64,000 nt of DNA. Origin: an uncultured Bacteroides sp. GTDB taxonomy: Bacteria > Bacteroidota > Bacteroidia > Bacteroidales > Bacteroidaceae. The translations under genes were made by a program, and so were the position numbers. The stretch covers positions 121,141-185,140 of the forward strand of contig NZ_URFY01000002.1 in the NCBI RefSeq assembly GCF_900547205.1, read 5' to 3'. The notes beneath the pieces are model-generated. The model searched no databases. It was not told the origin of the DNA and worked only from the letters and a program-made list of their open reading frames with translations. Positions 16,660 through 26,719 of this stretch are shown piece after piece (position 1 is the stretch's first letter; each line of letters starts with the position of its first letter).

Positions 16660-18159
16660 TTAACTGAAAATATAGACAATAATTCCGGTAATTACCACGT
16701 ATGCTAATGCATACGGAATGGCCGCTTTCAGGATTTCACCTTCTTTGCCCTGTTGGTTTCCGGCAGAAGTGGCAATGGCAATGCTTTGCGGAGAGATAAT
16801 TTTTCCACCCGTAGCACCAACTGTATTGGCAGCCGACAGCCAATCCGGGCTGACATGAATTTGTCCGGCTACGCTTGCTTGCAGTTTTCCGAAAAGAATA
16901 TTGGACGATGTATCGCTTCCGGTAATGAATGTTCCCAAGCAACCGATGACGGGTGCGAACAGCGGATACAGACTTCCTGTAGCCGTTGCCAATGCAGTGG
17001 CAATAACGGCAATCATGCCGGAAGTATCCATAATCGTAGATAATCCCACGAGGCAAATAACCGTGACGAAAGTTTTCTTCAACTGTTTCACTGTATTCCA
17101 AAGTACAATAAACAAGTCCCTTACTTTTGCTCCTTGTATCAATCCGCCGATGAAAGTGCCGACAAAGAGCAATACTCCGGCATGAGTCAACCACGAAATC
17201 GTATAATTAACGGTAGAAGCATTGATGGGCAGACTGATTCTCGTAATCCAGTTGTTTTCTAATGTGTTTCGCAATCCCGGAAAAAGCGGGCTTGTTAGAA
17301 TAATCAAGAAGAGAATAAGCAAATAGATGCTCCACGCATTCAGAATATCTTTCGCCTTCAATGAACTTTTCCGTGCTTTCTCTTCTTTAGACGCGGTCAG
17401 CTTTCCATAGAGAACGATAACGATGATAGAAAGAATGCTCCCGATGATAGCCGGAGATTCCGCTCCCATATATCTTGCTGCCAGATATTGACTGACTAAC
17501 GATACTCCTCCTACCAATAAAGCCAGGAACAGATTCTTGGGAAGTGATTTCAGTTTGGGGTCGGTAAGGAACAGCAATACAAGCGGAATGAGAAACATGA
17601 GTACTGATAATTGCAACACTACATTTGTGCTAAGAGTCAATACATCCAAGTTAGTTTCCTTTGCCAACACAAGCACCGGAGTTCCGATAGCTCCGAAAGC
17701 GGTAGCCACACTATTGGCTACCAGGCTGACGGTAGCGGAGAATATAGGTTTGAATCCCAGGCTGATAAGAATCGCTGCCGGGATAGCCACTGCCGTTCCG
17801 AAGCCTGCCATAGCTTCCAGCAATCCCCCAAATCCCCACGTCAATAGCAAAACCTGAATACTCTTATCCGTGGAAATGGAAGCGAACTGTTGCTTGATAA
17901 TCTCCATCTTCTCCGTTTTCAGTAGTACGTTGTAGCTGAAGATAGCCATCAGGATAATGATTAAAATAGGGGAAACAGCTTTCAGTGCACCATATATAAA
18001 GGAGTAGAACAGATTATCTAAAGAAAAAGAGAATCCGAAGAGGGCAATAATCATAGTTACAACTAATGAGATAACGCTACTTTGATCTCCCGGCATCTTG
18101 AAAAATGCCATTAGAACGATGAGCAGAAGTACAGGTAAGATGGCTAAAATCAAAGTCAT
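16660..18159 (-). CDS. lctP: L-lactate permease (LctP family)
   Basis: 499 residues, almost wholly hydrophobic with about 13-14 membrane helices. Family motifs are visible: GGLLEAMAGFGTAVAIPAAI (the hallmark glycine-rich stretch), FVGTFIGGLIQGAKV and GSDTSSNILFGKLQ, ending with GATGGKIISPQSIAIA. It should import or export lactate (and glycolate) with protons across the inner membrane. It stands alone, divergent from the carboxylase operon. The ferredoxin- or LldEFG-type lactate oxidation genes often linked to it are not present here. Confidence 0.93.
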   Translation of the reverse strand: MTLILAILPVLLLIVLMAFFKMPGDQSSVISLVVTMIIALFGFSFSLDNLFYSFIYGALKAVSPILIIILMAIFSYNVLLKTEKMEIIKQQFASISTDKSIQVLLLTWGFGGLLEAMAGFGTAVAIPAAILISLGFKPIFSATVSLVANSVATAFGAIGTPVLVLAKETNLDVLTLSTNVVLQLSVLMFLIPLVLLFLTDPKLKSLPKNLFLALLVGGVSLVSQYLAARYMGAESPAIIGSILSIIVIVLYGKLTASKEEKARKSSLKAKDILNAWSIYLLILFLIILTSPLFPGLRNTLENNWITRISLPINASTVNYTISWLTHAGVLLFVGTFIGGLIQGAKVRDLFIVLWNTVKQLKKTFVTVICLVGLSTIMDTSGMIAVIATALATATGSLYPLFAPVIGCLGTFITGSDTSSNILFGKLQASVAGQIHVSPDWLSAANTVGATGGKIISPQSIAIATSAGNQQGKEGEILKAAIPYALAYVVITGIIVYIFS

Positions 18160-18416
18160 AACTATCAGATTTAGAAAAGTGGAACATCAGTTTATTAATA
18201 GTATAACAACCGAACGCAGCTTTTTGGTCGGAGAAAGTGAGATATTGTAAGAAATAGTATGCAGATAACTACATAAAGATGTTTAAAGACATAAATGCTA
18301 ACAATTACCGAACAATATACGTTCATTATATAAAGCGGCCCTGTGTAATCAATATGACAGCTACTTCAATTATTACCGAGTATATTTACGCGTTACTTAA
18401 ATAAAATAAACAGCCT

Positions 18417-19961
18417 ATGAAAGAGCTTATCAGGAACCTGGAAGAAATGAACAGGAATGCTGAAAAAGGCGGCGGCGACGCTCGCATTGAAAAACAACAC
18501 ACAGTGGGCAAGCTAACTGCCCGTGAACGTATCGACTTATTGTTGGAGAAAGGTTCGTTTATCGAACTCGATAAGCTGGTTACCCACCGGTGTACCGATT
18601 TCGGTATGGAGAAGCAAAAGTTTGCAGGAGACGGAGTTGTAACCGGTTATGGAATGATTGGCAAACGTCTGGTGTATGTCTTTGCACAAGACTTCACTGT
18701 ATTTGGAGGAGCTCTTTCGGAGACACACGCCAAGAAGATTTGTAAAGTGATGGATATGGCCATGCAAATGGGAGCACCCATTATCGGACTGAATGATTCG
18801 GGAGGTGCCCGTATTCAGGAAGGTGTACGCTCACTTGCCGGCTATGCGGAAATATTCCTGCGCAATTCGATGGCTTCGGGCGTGATACCGCAAATTAGTG
18901 CGATAATGGGGCCGTGTGCTGGAGGAGCTGTCTATTCTCCCGCACTGACGGACTTCATTCTGATGGTGAAAAACTCCGGTTATATGTTTATCACTGGTCC
19001 CGACGTAGTGAAAAGCGTGACACAAGAGGAAGTCAGTAAAGACGAACTGGGAGGAGTGGGAGTACATATGACCAAATCCGGAGTCGCCCATCTTTCTGCC
19101 GAGAATGATATCGAATGTATCAATTACATCCGTGAATTGATTTCCTACCTGCCCGGCAATAACATGGAAGAACCTCCATTTGTGGCAACCAACGATTCGC
19201 CGACTCGTCTCACTCCTGAACTATCCGACTTGATTCCTACCAATCCGAATCAACCTTATAATATGAAGGATATGATTGAAGCTGTGGCGGATGATAACAG
19301 TTTCTTCGAACTTCAATCGGAATATGCTGCAAACATTGTCACCGGATATATCCGACTGAACGGAAAGACAGTGGGAGTGGTAGCTAATCAACCGTTGGTA
19401 CTGGCAGGAACGTTGGATATTAACGCTTCTGTGAAGGCAGCCCGTTTCGTTCGCTTTTGCGATGCATTCAATATTCCACTGCTGACATTGGTCGATGTGC
19501 CGGGTTTCCTTCCGGGAGTGGATCAGGAGTATGGAGGAATCATTCGTAATGGCGCAAAGTTGCTATATGCTTATTGCGAGGCTACTGTGCCGAAAGTAAC
19601 TGTGATTACCCGCAAGGCATACGGAGGCGCTTACGATGTAATGAGTTCCAAGCATATCCGTGGCGATGTGAATCTGGCTTTCCCCACTGCCGAGATAGCA
19701 GTAATGGGACCTGACGGAGCGGTAAACATCCTTTTCAGAAAAGAAATAGAGAAGTCGCAGGCTCCGGATGAAAGGAGGAAAGAACTTCAGGACGATTATC
19801 GCGAGAAGTTTGCCAATCCTTATCGTGCGGCGGAATTGGGATATGTGGACGAAGTAATCGATCCGGCAGTGACCCGCTTGCGTTTGATTCGCAGTTTCGA
19901 GATGCTTGCTAATAAGCGTCAGTCCAATCCGCCGAGGAAACATTCTAATATTCCGCTTTAA
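18417..19961 (+). CDS. Acyl-CoA carboxylase carboxyltransferase subunit (propionyl/methylmalonyl-CoA type)
   Basis: 514 residues, the normal length of PccB/MmdA beta subunits. Two crotonase-like halves are seen: N-terminal ARERIDLLLEKGSFIELD, GAPIIGLNDSGGARIQEGV and IMGPCAGGAVYSPALTDF; C-terminal PLLTLVDVPGFLPG and TRKAYGGAYDVMSSKHIRGD. It transfers the carboxyl group between carboxybiotin and an acyl-CoA. It is followed by the biotin carboxylase (82 bp) and biotin carrier (20 bp), so the three form a cytoplasmic acyl-CoA carboxylase; no membrane sodium-pump subunit is present. In Bacteroides such complexes link methylmalonyl-CoA and propionyl-CoA in propionate formation. Acetyl-CoA versus propionyl-CoA specificity cannot be settled here. 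Confidence 0.9.
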   Translation: MKELIRNLEEMNRNAEKGGGDARIEKQHTVGKLTARERIDLLLEKGSFIELDKLVTHRCTDFGMEKQKFAGDGVVTGYGMIGKRLVYVFAQDFTVFGGALSETHAKKICKVMDMAMQMGAPIIGLNDSGGARIQEGVRSLAGYAEIFLRNSMASGVIPQISAIMGPCAGGAVYSPALTDFILMVKNSGYMFITGPDVVKSVTQEEVSKDELGGVGVHMTKSGVAHLSAENDIECINYIRELISYLPGNNMEEPPFVATNDSPTRLTPELSDLIPTNPNQPYNMKDMIEAVADDNSFFELQSEYAANIVTGYIRLNGKTVGVVANQPLVLAGTLDINASVKAARFVRFCDAFNIPLLTLVDVPGFLPGVDQEYGGIIRNGAKLLYAYCEATVPKVTVITRKAYGGAYDVMSSKHIRGDVNLAFPTAEIAVMGPDGAVNILFRKEIEKSQAPDERRKELQDDYREKFANPYRAAELGYVDEVIDPAVTRLRLIRSFEMLANKRQSNPPRKHSNIPL

Positions 19962-20042
19962 GAAGTTTGAAGAAGTGGAGAGTTGAGAGTGGAAGATTGT
20001 GAGTTGAGAGTTCGTTAGAAGAATAAAAAGAAGAATAAGATT

Positions 20043-21554
20043 ATGATAAAGAAAATATTAGTTGCCAATCGTGGTGAGATAGCCATGCGCATCTTCCGTA
20101 CGTGCCGGGTGATGGATATTGCTACGGTAGCTGTTTATACACACGTAGACCGTGCTGCATTGCACGTGCGATACGCAGAAGAGGCCTATTGCATTTCCAA
20201 TTCGCCCGAAGATACTTCCTACCTGAAACCGGAGCAGATACTTGCCATTGCCAAAAAGACCGGAGCCGCCATTCATCCGGGCTATGGCTTCCTGTCGGAG
20301 AATGCAGACTTTGCCCGTCGTTGCGAGGAAGAAGGAGTAATCTTTATCGGCCCGAGTGCCGACATTATTGCCAATATGGGAATCAAGACAGAGGCGCGCA
20401 GGATTATGCGCGAAGCGGGCTTGCCGATTGTTCCCGGAACGGAAGCACCCGTGCAAGGCATTGATGAAGTGAAGAAAGTAGCCAAGGAAGTGGGGTATCC
20501 CATCATGCTGAAGGCCCTTGCCGGTGGTGGAGGTAAAGGAATGCGTCTGGTGCGTTCGGAGGAAGAAGTGGAGACAGCGCTTCGCCTGTCGCAGTCGGAA
20601 GCCGGAACTTCGTTTGGAAACGATGCAGTTTATATAGAGAAGTATATTGAGAATCCTCATCACATCGAAGTGCAGATTATGGGCGATAAATATGGAAACG
20701 TGGTGCATCTTTACGAACGTGAATGTTCCATCCAGCGTCGTAATCAGAAAGTGATAGAAGAATGTCCTTCGCCCTTTGTGAAGGAAGATACGAGACAGAA
20801 AATGCTGAAGGTGGCTGTGGAAGCTTGCAAGAAAATCGGATACTACAGTGCCGGAACACTGGAGTTCATGATGGACAAAGACCAGAACTTCTACTTTCTC
20901 GAAATGAATACCCGTCTGCAAGTGGAACATCCGGTAACGGAAGAATGTACGGGCGTCGACCTCGTTCGTGATATGATAACGGTTGCCGCTGGCAATCCGC
21001 TACCCTACAAACAGAATGATATCAAGTTTAACGGCGCAGCCATCGAATGCCGTATCTATGCTGAAGACCCTGAAAACAACTTCATGCCTTCGCCCGGAGT
21101 GATTACCGTTCGCGAGGCTCCCGAAGGGCGTAACCTACGTTTGGACAGCGCCGCTTATGCCGGATTTGAAGTCTCTTTGCATTATGACCCGATGATTGCA
21201 AAGCTCTGCTGCTGGGGGCGTACGCGTGAGTCGGCTATCTCAAATATGGCTCGTGCCTTGCGTGAATATAAGATTCTGGGCATTAAAACGACGATTCCTT
21301 TCCATCAACGCGTATTGAAGAACGCTGCCTTTCTTGAAGGGAAATACGACACTACCTTTATCGACACCCGCTTTGATAAAGAAGACTTGAAACGCCGGCA
21401 GAATACAGACCCGACGGTAGCCGTTATTGCGGCTGCGGTGAGGCATTACGAAAGGGAGAAAGAAGCTGCTTCGCGTGCTACGACTCTTCCGGTAGTAGGC
21501 GAATCTCTCTGGAAATACTACGGTAAGCTGCAAATGACGGCCAATAATTATTAA
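20043..21554 (+). CDS. accC: Biotin carboxylase subunit
   Basis: 503 residues. ATP-grasp enzyme that carboxylates the biotin of the carrier encoded next. Visible motifs: IKKILVANRGEIAMRIFRTC at the N terminus, HPGYGFLSENADFARRC, the glycine loop KALAGGGGKGMRL, and FLEMNTRLQVEHPVTEECTG with the catalytic Arg/Glu region. The C-terminal extension past about 450 is a little longer than in typical AccC. The 82-bp gap before it contains a short direct repeat of gagttgagag (about 19981-20011). It is part of the three-gene carboxylase operon. Confidence 0.95.
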   Translation: MIKKILVANRGEIAMRIFRTCRVMDIATVAVYTHVDRAALHVRYAEEAYCISNSPEDTSYLKPEQILAIAKKTGAAIHPGYGFLSENADFARRCEEEGVIFIGPSADIIANMGIKTEARRIMREAGLPIVPGTEAPVQGIDEVKKVAKEVGYPIMLKALAGGGGKGMRLVRSEEEVETALRLSQSEAGTSFGNDAVYIEKYIENPHHIEVQIMGDKYGNVVHLYERECSIQRRNQKVIEECPSPFVKEDTRQKMLKVAVEACKKIGYYSAGTLEFMMDKDQNFYFLEMNTRLQVEHPVTEECTGVDLVRDMITVAAGNPLPYKQNDIKFNGAAIECRIYAEDPENNFMPSPGVITVREAPEGRNLRLDSAAYAGFEVSLHYDPMIAKLCCWGRTRESAISNMARALREYKILGIKTTIPFHQRVLKNAAFLEGKYDTTFIDTRFDKEDLKRRQNTDPTVAVIAAAVRHYEREKEAASRATTLPVVGESLWKYYGKLQMTANNY

Positions 21555-21574
21555 ACTAAAAATCAGGAATCAGT

Positions 21575-22099
21575 ATGAGTTCAACGTTAGCTACCTATTA
21601 CGCCAAACTTCAGGATATGTCGGAAAACGAATATAAAGTGGAGATTCTGGAAGACGGACCCATCAAGAAGATTGCGGTCAATGGCAAGATATATGAGGTG
21701 GATTATAATATGGGTGGTGACTCGATTCATTCGATCATCATCAACAATCATTCGCATGGAGTGCAGATTTCCCCTTCTTCCAACAATACCTATACAATCA
21801 TGAACAAAGGAGAATTGTATCAGATTGAATTGCAGGGAGAAATGGAGAAGATTCATAGTGCCCGTTCGGGAACAGAAGCTGTGGGCCGACAGGTAGTACA
21901 AGCGCCGATGCCGGGAGTTATTCTTAAGACATATGTGCATAAAGGCGACAGTGTGAAACGTGGTGATCCGCTTTGTGTGCTGGTGGCCATGAAGATGGAA
22001 AATGAAATCCGTGCAGTGACGGACGGCACGGTAAAAGATGTATTTGTGGAAGACAATATGAAAGTCGCACTCAATGATAGAATTATGGTGATTGAGTGA
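21575..22099 (+). CDS. Biotin carboxyl carrier protein
   Basis: 174 residues. The last 75 or so form a biotinyl domain with the canonical VAMKMENEI; the Lys between the two Met is the biotin site, flanked by APMPGVILKTYVHKGDSVKR. The N-terminal 100 residues (YKVEILEDGPIKKIAVNGKI and on) resemble the carrier-side arm of transcarboxylases that docks onto the carboxyltransferase. It starts 20 bp after the biotin carboxylase stop. It depends on biotin, made by the bio genes 2.5 kb downstream on the other strand. Confidence 0.93.
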   Translation: MSSTLATYYAKLQDMSENEYKVEILEDGPIKKIAVNGKIYEVDYNMGGDSIHSIIINNHSHGVQISPSSNNTYTIMNKGELYQIELQGEMEKIHSARSGTEAVGRQVVQAPMPGVILKTYVHKGDSVKRGDPLCVLVAMKMENEIRAVTDGTVKDVFVEDNMKVALNDRIMVIE

Positions 22100-22187
22100 T
22101 TCTGCAAAAAAATACAGTATTTTGCATACTTATCTCCAAAATAATATTTACTTTTGGCAGATAAGTATGTATTTATTCAGATAAGTC

Positions 22188-24539
22188 ATGAACAGTGAGC
22201 AGACAATAGAAGCATTTGTAGAGCAAATAGAGGCTCTTAAAAAGGAAAATGAGCAACTCAGGAAGCAACTTTCCACTCTTCAGCCTGAGGCAAATAAAGA
22301 TAAGTCCATTAGCTTTAAAGAAAAGTATGCGGTTAAGATATTAAATTCCCTACCAGATATGTTGACTGTTTTTAGTCATGATGAAGTTGGAGTTGAAGTC
22401 GTATCCAATGAAGAAACCAATCACGTAGGTGTATCCAATAGAGATTTTGAAGGAATGCATATGCGCGATATGGTGCCGCCGGAAGCTTATCAGAATATAC
22501 ACTCTAATATGAAGAAAGTCATCACGACAGGCACGGTTTCGGCTGCGCATCACGAGCTGGATGTCGATGGTGTACATCATCATTATGAGAACCGTATTTT
22601 CCCTTTAGATGAAGAATACGTACTTATTATGTGCCGAGACGTAACCGAGCGGGTAGCCACACAGAGACAACTGGAAGTTTTTAAAAGCGTGCTCGATAAG
22701 GTGAGCGACAGTATTCTGGCAGTGTCCGATGATGGTACGTTGGTATATGCCAATAAGCAGTTTATCGAAGAATATAACGTTACTCGAAAAATGGGTACGC
22801 AGAAGATATATGAATTACGTGTCACCATGCACACTCCCGAATTGTGGGAATCACGTTTACGCCAGATTCGCGAAAACGGAGGCAGCTTCTCTTACCGTGC
22901 CGCCTATGTTCGCAATGGTGAGGAGAAGGAAAGAGTGCATCAGGTTTCCACATATCTGATGAAAGAGGACAATCGAGACATTATCTGGTTCTTTACCCAG
23001 GATATCACGGATGTGATTAAGAAAAGAGACGAACTACGCGAATTGAATTTATTGTTGGATGGCATACTCAATAATATCCCCGTCTATCTGTATGTGAAAG
23101 ATCCCGAAGATGATTTCCGTTATTTATATTGGAACAAAGCATTTGCCGAACACTCTAAGATTCCGGCATCAAAGGCTATTGGGCATACAGACTATGAAAT
23201 ATTCCCGGAACGTGAAGATGCAGAGAAATTCCGAAGAGATGATTTAGAGTTGCTTCATACGCACGAGCGTATTGATATGCAGGAAACGTATGTTGCGGCT
23301 ACCGGTGAGACTCGTATCGTGCAGACATTGAAAGTGCTTGTCCCTATGGCAGGGCGCAAACCGTTGTTGATTGGTATCTCTTGGGATATTACCAATTTCC
23401 AGAATATCGAGCAGGAACTGATAAAGGCAAGAATCAAAGCGGAACAATCTGACAGACTGAAGACAGCTTTCCTTGCAAACATGAGCCATGAGATACGTAC
23501 ACCACTCAATGCCATAGTAGGATTCTCCAAACTGATGCCTTCTGCCGAGAATCCCGAAGAAGAGAAGCTTTACTCAGATATAATCAATCAAAACTCTGAT
23601 ATATTATTGCAGTTAATTAATGATATATTGGATTTGTCGAAGATTGAAGCCGGTACGTTGGAGTATGTCAAGCGTCCGATGAATTTGGGCGAGGTTTGCC
23701 GGAATATCTATGCGGTTCATAAAGAACGCGTGCAGGAGGGGGTAAAACTTATTCTGGATAATGATGAAGATTTGATTATTGAAGAAGACCAGAATCGCAT
23801 TATGCAGATTATAACGAACTTCATTACGAATGCGATTAAGTTTACGTATGTAGGTGAGATTCATCTTGGTTTTAAAGTTGAACCACAAAATCTCTATTTC
23901 TATGTGAAGGACACAGGTATAGGCATAGAACCCGAGAAAGTCAATCATATTTTCGACCGTTTTGTTAAACTGAATGCTTTTGCTCAAGGCACCGGGCTCG
24001 GACTGGCTATCTGCCGGATGATAATAGAGAAGATAGGTGGAGATATAGGTGCTGTTTCCGATTTGGGAAAGGGTTCGACTTTCTATTTTACGATACCTTA
24101 TAAGGGAGATTCAAGAAAATGTGTCGGACTTCCCCATGCTGCCGAAACTGAATATAAAAGCTACGCAGTAAAGAGAATGCAACAGGTAAAGAAGATTCTC
24201 ATTGCCGAGGATGTGGACAGTAACTTCATATTATTGAAGGATATAATAGGTAAGGACTACTCATTAATCTGGGCCAAAGATGGCTATGAAGCTGTGGAAA
24301 TGTATAAGCGTGACCAGCCAGACTTGATTTTGATGGATATTAAAATGCCGCGTATGGATGGTCTGGAAGCTACGCGCATCATCCGTTCTTACTCTAAAGA
24401 GATTCCTATCATAGCATTGACGGCCTATGCCTTCGAAGCGGATAAGGAGAGAGCCTTGGAAGTTGGCTGCAATGATTTCGTGACGAAACCAGTTTCGGAA
24501 GAAGCGTTAGAGAAGGCGTTGAAGAGTTATTCTAAATGA
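22188..24539 (+). CDS. Soluble PAS-domain hybrid histidine kinase with C-terminal receiver
   Basis: 783 residues, no membrane segment. Order: coiled coil (1-35), three PAS-like domains (about 45-150, 160-280 and 290-405), and HisKA with FLANMSHEIRTPLNAIVGF (His about 434). HATPase_c follows, with NFITNAIKF, DTGIGIEPEKV and GTGLGLAIC, then a receiver (about 670-783) with phosphoacceptor Asp about 718 in LILMDIKMPRMDG and Lys in VTKP. No output domain is present, so phosphate must pass to another protein. The PAS domains imply a cytosolic signal such as redox, a small ligand or a metabolite. It lies 88 bp after the biotin carrier gene; a regulatory link to the carboxylase is possible but unproven. 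Confidence 0.92.
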   Translation: MNSEQTIEAFVEQIEALKKENEQLRKQLSTLQPEANKDKSISFKEKYAVKILNSLPDMLTVFSHDEVGVEVVSNEETNHVGVSNRDFEGMHMRDMVPPEAYQNIHSNMKKVITTGTVSAAHHELDVDGVHHHYENRIFPLDEEYVLIMCRDVTERVATQRQLEVFKSVLDKVSDSILAVSDDGTLVYANKQFIEEYNVTRKMGTQKIYELRVTMHTPELWESRLRQIRENGGSFSYRAAYVRNGEEKERVHQVSTYLMKEDNRDIIWFFTQDITDVIKKRDELRELNLLLDGILNNIPVYLYVKDPEDDFRYLYWNKAFAEHSKIPASKAIGHTDYEIFPEREDAEKFRRDDLELLHTHERIDMQETYVAATGETRIVQTLKVLVPMAGRKPLLIGISWDITNFQNIEQELIKARIKAEQSDRLKTAFLANMSHEIRTPLNAIVGFSKLMPSAENPEEEKLYSDIINQNSDILLQLINDILDLSKIEAGTLEYVKRPMNLGEVCRNIYAVHKERVQEGVKLILDNDEDLIIEEDQNRIMQIITNFITNAIKFTYVGEIHLGFKVEPQNLYFYVKDTGIGIEPEKVNHIFDRFVKLNAFAQGTGLGLAICRMIIEKIGGDIGAVSDLGKGSTFYFTIPYKGDSRKCVGLPHAAETEYKSYAVKRMQQVKKILIAEDVDSNFILLKDIIGKDYSLIWAKDGYEAVEMYKRDQPDLILMDIKMPRMDGLEATRIIRSYSKEIPIIALTAYAFEADKERALEVGCNDFVTKPVSEEALEKALKSYSK

Positions 24540-24550
24540 TTGGATTAATA

Positions 24551-24587
24551 AAGAGAGTGTGCAAGTTGTTTGACACACTCTCTTTTT
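24551..24587. terminator. Bidirectional terminator between hybrid kinase and bioD
   Basis: AAGAGAGTGTG (24551-24561) pairs with CACACTCTCTT (24574-24584), followed by T's on the plus strand. It lies between two convergent genes and serves both. Confidence 0.8.
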
Positions 24588-24594
24588 ATGTTTT

Positions 24595-25242
24595 TTACTC
24601 CTTTATCTCCGGCACTAATATAAACTTCGTACAGGGAAAATGCTTTTCCAGATAAACCTTTATAAAGTTCATTGTATCTTTCTGAATAGTGGTATCTTCT
24701 ACTGTCGGATATAGGTTATAGAGTACAGTATCGAGGATAATCCCTCGTTTTTGTATAGCCTCCAGACTAAGAAGTGTATGGTTAATGCTCCCTAACTTAC
24801 CGGAAGTGACGAAGATAAGAGGGTATTGCTCTTGTGCGATGTAGTCTATTGTCAGAAACTCTTCGGTCAAAGGAACCATTAAGCCACCGGCTCCTTCAAG
24901 TAATACACAATCATACCGCCTGCTCAATTCTTCAGTAGCCTGTTTTATCTTGCCAAAGTCGATAGGGCGATTATCCAGTTGGGAAGCAAGATGGGGAGAG
25001 GCGGGATAAGAAAATATTTCCGGCATGGTCAATCCTTCCCGGTCTTCTTGGGTAAAAGGAATTCCCATGATGCGGCGGTGCAGGTCGATGTCTTCGGAAT
25101 GGCCGACGTTTCCCGTTTGAATCAACTTTTGGGTAATCGTTTTCTTACCGTCCTTGTTCCATTCGCGAGCTAGAAAGCCGGTGGCGTAACTCTTTCCGGC
25201 ATCAGTATCGATGCCGCTGATGAAATATACATTCTGTTTCAT
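24595..25242 (-). CDS. bioD: Dethiobiotin synthase
   Basis: 215 residues. It makes dethiobiotin from 7,8-diaminopelargonic acid, CO2 and ATP. The N-terminal FISGIDTDAGKSYATGFLA is the BioD variant of the P-loop. QKLIQTG and LLEGAGGLMVPL (about 98-109) are the substrate and Mg/ATP motifs. It is the last gene of a leftward operon bioF-bioG-bioC-bioD; the gap to bioC is 5 bp. Length and motifs are complete. Confidence 0.95.
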   Translation of the reverse strand: MKQNVYFISGIDTDAGKSYATGFLAREWNKDGKKTITQKLIQTGNVGHSEDIDLHRRIMGIPFTQEDREGLTMPEIFSYPASPHLASQLDNRPIDFGKIKQATEELSRRYDCVLLEGAGGLMVPLTEEFLTIDYIAQEQYPLIFVTSGKLGSINHTLLSLEAIQKRGIILDTVLYNLYPTVEDTTIQKDTMNFIKVYLEKHFPCTKFILVPEIKE

Positions 25243-25247
25243 ACTTC

Positions 25248-26039
25248 TTATTTCTTTTTTGCGATGATATAAATAGGGTGATATGTCAATGATACGGAAG
25301 CGTCCCGGCTGAACTGCCGGGTATAGCGTTCACAGAAGTGTTGTAAATCGCGGCGAGTCCAGATACTTTGCGAAGAGTTATTCTCTAGTCGGCAAGCGGC
25401 TGGCAATTTTGCGGAGAGCCCGTTTACTCCCGTTTGCTTTAGGTGGTAAAGAACCTTCATCGGGCTTTCAAAAGGAAGCGAGATGATTTCTTCTTCCGAA
25501 TGAAGGATGTCGAAATGCGTCGACAGGGTAGCTTCAAGTTCCTTCCGTGAGCGGTAGGGGAGTCCGTTTCCGGTAAGCTCCCGTATTTCTTTCATGTTTT
25601 CTTTTCCAAAAGTGCTGAAGGCAAAATAGCCTTGGGCGTGGAGCAAGGAATTGCATCTCCGGAAAAAGCATTCGGGAGACTCGAACCATTGCAAGGCTGA
25701 GCAGGAAGTGATTAATGAACTCTCGTCGGGAAAAGGAACGGTTTCGGCATCTCCGGGGAGGAAGGAGACTTGCGCTTCGTTTAATAAGTCCTCGCAACAC
25801 TGCTCCATCTCCGGGCAAAGGTCGTTCAGTAGCATCTCTTTGGGATGGAGAGCATTGAGCAGCATACGGGAGTAGGTTCCCGTGCCACATCCGAACTCGA
25901 TTACTTTCGGGCAGGGAGTAGAAATATATTCTTTGAGCAGATGAATCATCTTATCAGCAATCTGCCTTTGTACGTTCGCTTCTTGTGGATAGGTCGCCAT
26001 GGCTTTCGAGAAACGTTCGGCAATCAATGGTTTGTTCAT
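25248..26039 (-). CDS. bioC: Malonyl-ACP O-methyltransferase
   Basis: 263 residues. SAM-dependent methyltransferase that methylates malonyl-ACP so that fatty-acid synthesis enzymes can build the pimeloyl chain. It begins with the BioC-typical IAERFSKAMATYPQEANVQR. SAM-binding motif I is KVIEFGCGTGTYSRML (about 40-55), with LPGDAETVPFPDESSLITSC further on. It overlaps the bioG stop by 4 bases. Confidence 0.93.
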   Translation of the reverse strand: MNKPLIAERFSKAMATYPQEANVQRQIADKMIHLLKEYISTPCPKVIEFGCGTGTYSRMLLNALHPKEMLLNDLCPEMEQCCEDLLNEAQVSFLPGDAETVPFPDESSLITSCSALQWFESPECFFRRCNSLLHAQGYFAFSTFGKENMKEIRELTGNGLPYRSRKELEATLSTHFDILHSEEEIISLPFESPMKVLYHLKQTGVNGLSAKLPAACRLENNSSQSIWTRRDLQHFCERYTRQFSRDASVSLTYHPIYIIAKKK

Positions 26040-26719
26040 GATTGGTGAAGATTTAGTGTTGATGATGTGCCGGTCAGGACCGTTTGGAATAGTTCGCGCT
26101 GGTAATGCGCGGCTTCGCTTTCTTCTATCTGGTCTACATTATTCTCCCACGCCCGCCGTTGATTTTCGGGGGTGAATATCCGGTCGTTTCTACCTATGAT
26201 GGCTTTCTGCCAACGAAAGTCGGGAGCGTCCGAAGAGAGATATTGCTTTTGAATAGCAGCTAGCTCTTCTTTCAATTCTTCCACAGGGCGTTGGGGGGCA
26301 ACAGATTGAAATACCTTGTATTCGGCAGAAGAGCCGCACATCCTCCTTTGAAACTTTTGTAGCGTCTGTCCGGTCAATCCTTGCAGCGTTCCTGCAAAAA
26401 TGATAGGGGCGATCCCTTTGCTTTCATCTACCGGATAAATCGTCCCATTGACGGCAATGCTACGTGAGACGGGTAAACCGGGATAAAGCTCCATGATTCG
26501 TGACGCCGCCCATACTCCCATCGACCAACCGACGAGAGTGATTTCCGAATACCCTCGTAGCAGGCTTTCGTCGAACTCCAACGAACGATAGTCGTAACAA
26601 ATCATCCAGTCGCAGTGCGCCAGACGCATATCCGTGAACGGTGTTTCGTCCATTCCCCAGCCTGCAAAGAAAAGCAACAGATGCTTCGAATTACTCTTTA
26701 TGATAAAATGCTGTTTCAT
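26036..26719 (-). CDS. bioG: Pimeloyl-ACP methyl ester esterase BioG
   Basis: 227 residues. Alpha/beta hydrolase of the BioG (DUF452) type that removes the methyl group from pimeloyl-ACP methyl ester, ending the disguised fatty-acid cycle begun by BioC. Motifs: FFAGWGMDETPF near the N terminus (oxyanion region) and nucleophile Ser in LVGWSMGVWAA (about 61-71). It overlaps both neighbours by 4 bases (bioF upstream, bioC downstream), so translation is coupled. BioG replaces the BioH of enteric bacteria. Confidence 0.93.
   Translation of the reverse strand: MKQHFIIKSNSKHLLLFFAGWGMDETPFTDMRLAHCDWMICYDYRSLEFDESLLRGYSEITLVGWSMGVWAASRIMELYPGLPVSRSIAVNGTIYPVDESKGIAPIIFAGTLQGLTGQTLQKFQRRMCGSSAEYKVFQSVAPQRPVEELKEELAAIQKQYLSSDAPDFRWQKAIIGRNDRIFTPENQRRAWENNVDQIEESEAAHYQRELFQTVLTGTSSTLNLHQS

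Noticed and set aside
18160..18416. Riboswitch or promoter between lactate permease and carboxylase genes
   Set aside because: AT-rich with no clear stem set; TATATTTA near 18380 is only a partial -7 match without a spaced TTG.
19981..20011. Possible regulatory direct repeat gagttgagag between carboxylase genes
   Set aside because: Only two short purine-rich copies in an operon gap; likely simple-sequence drift, too weak to report as a site.
20058..20930. Minus-strand open frame of 290 codons
   Set aside because: It is antisense to the ATP-grasp core of biotin carboxylase, which is certain on the plus strand.
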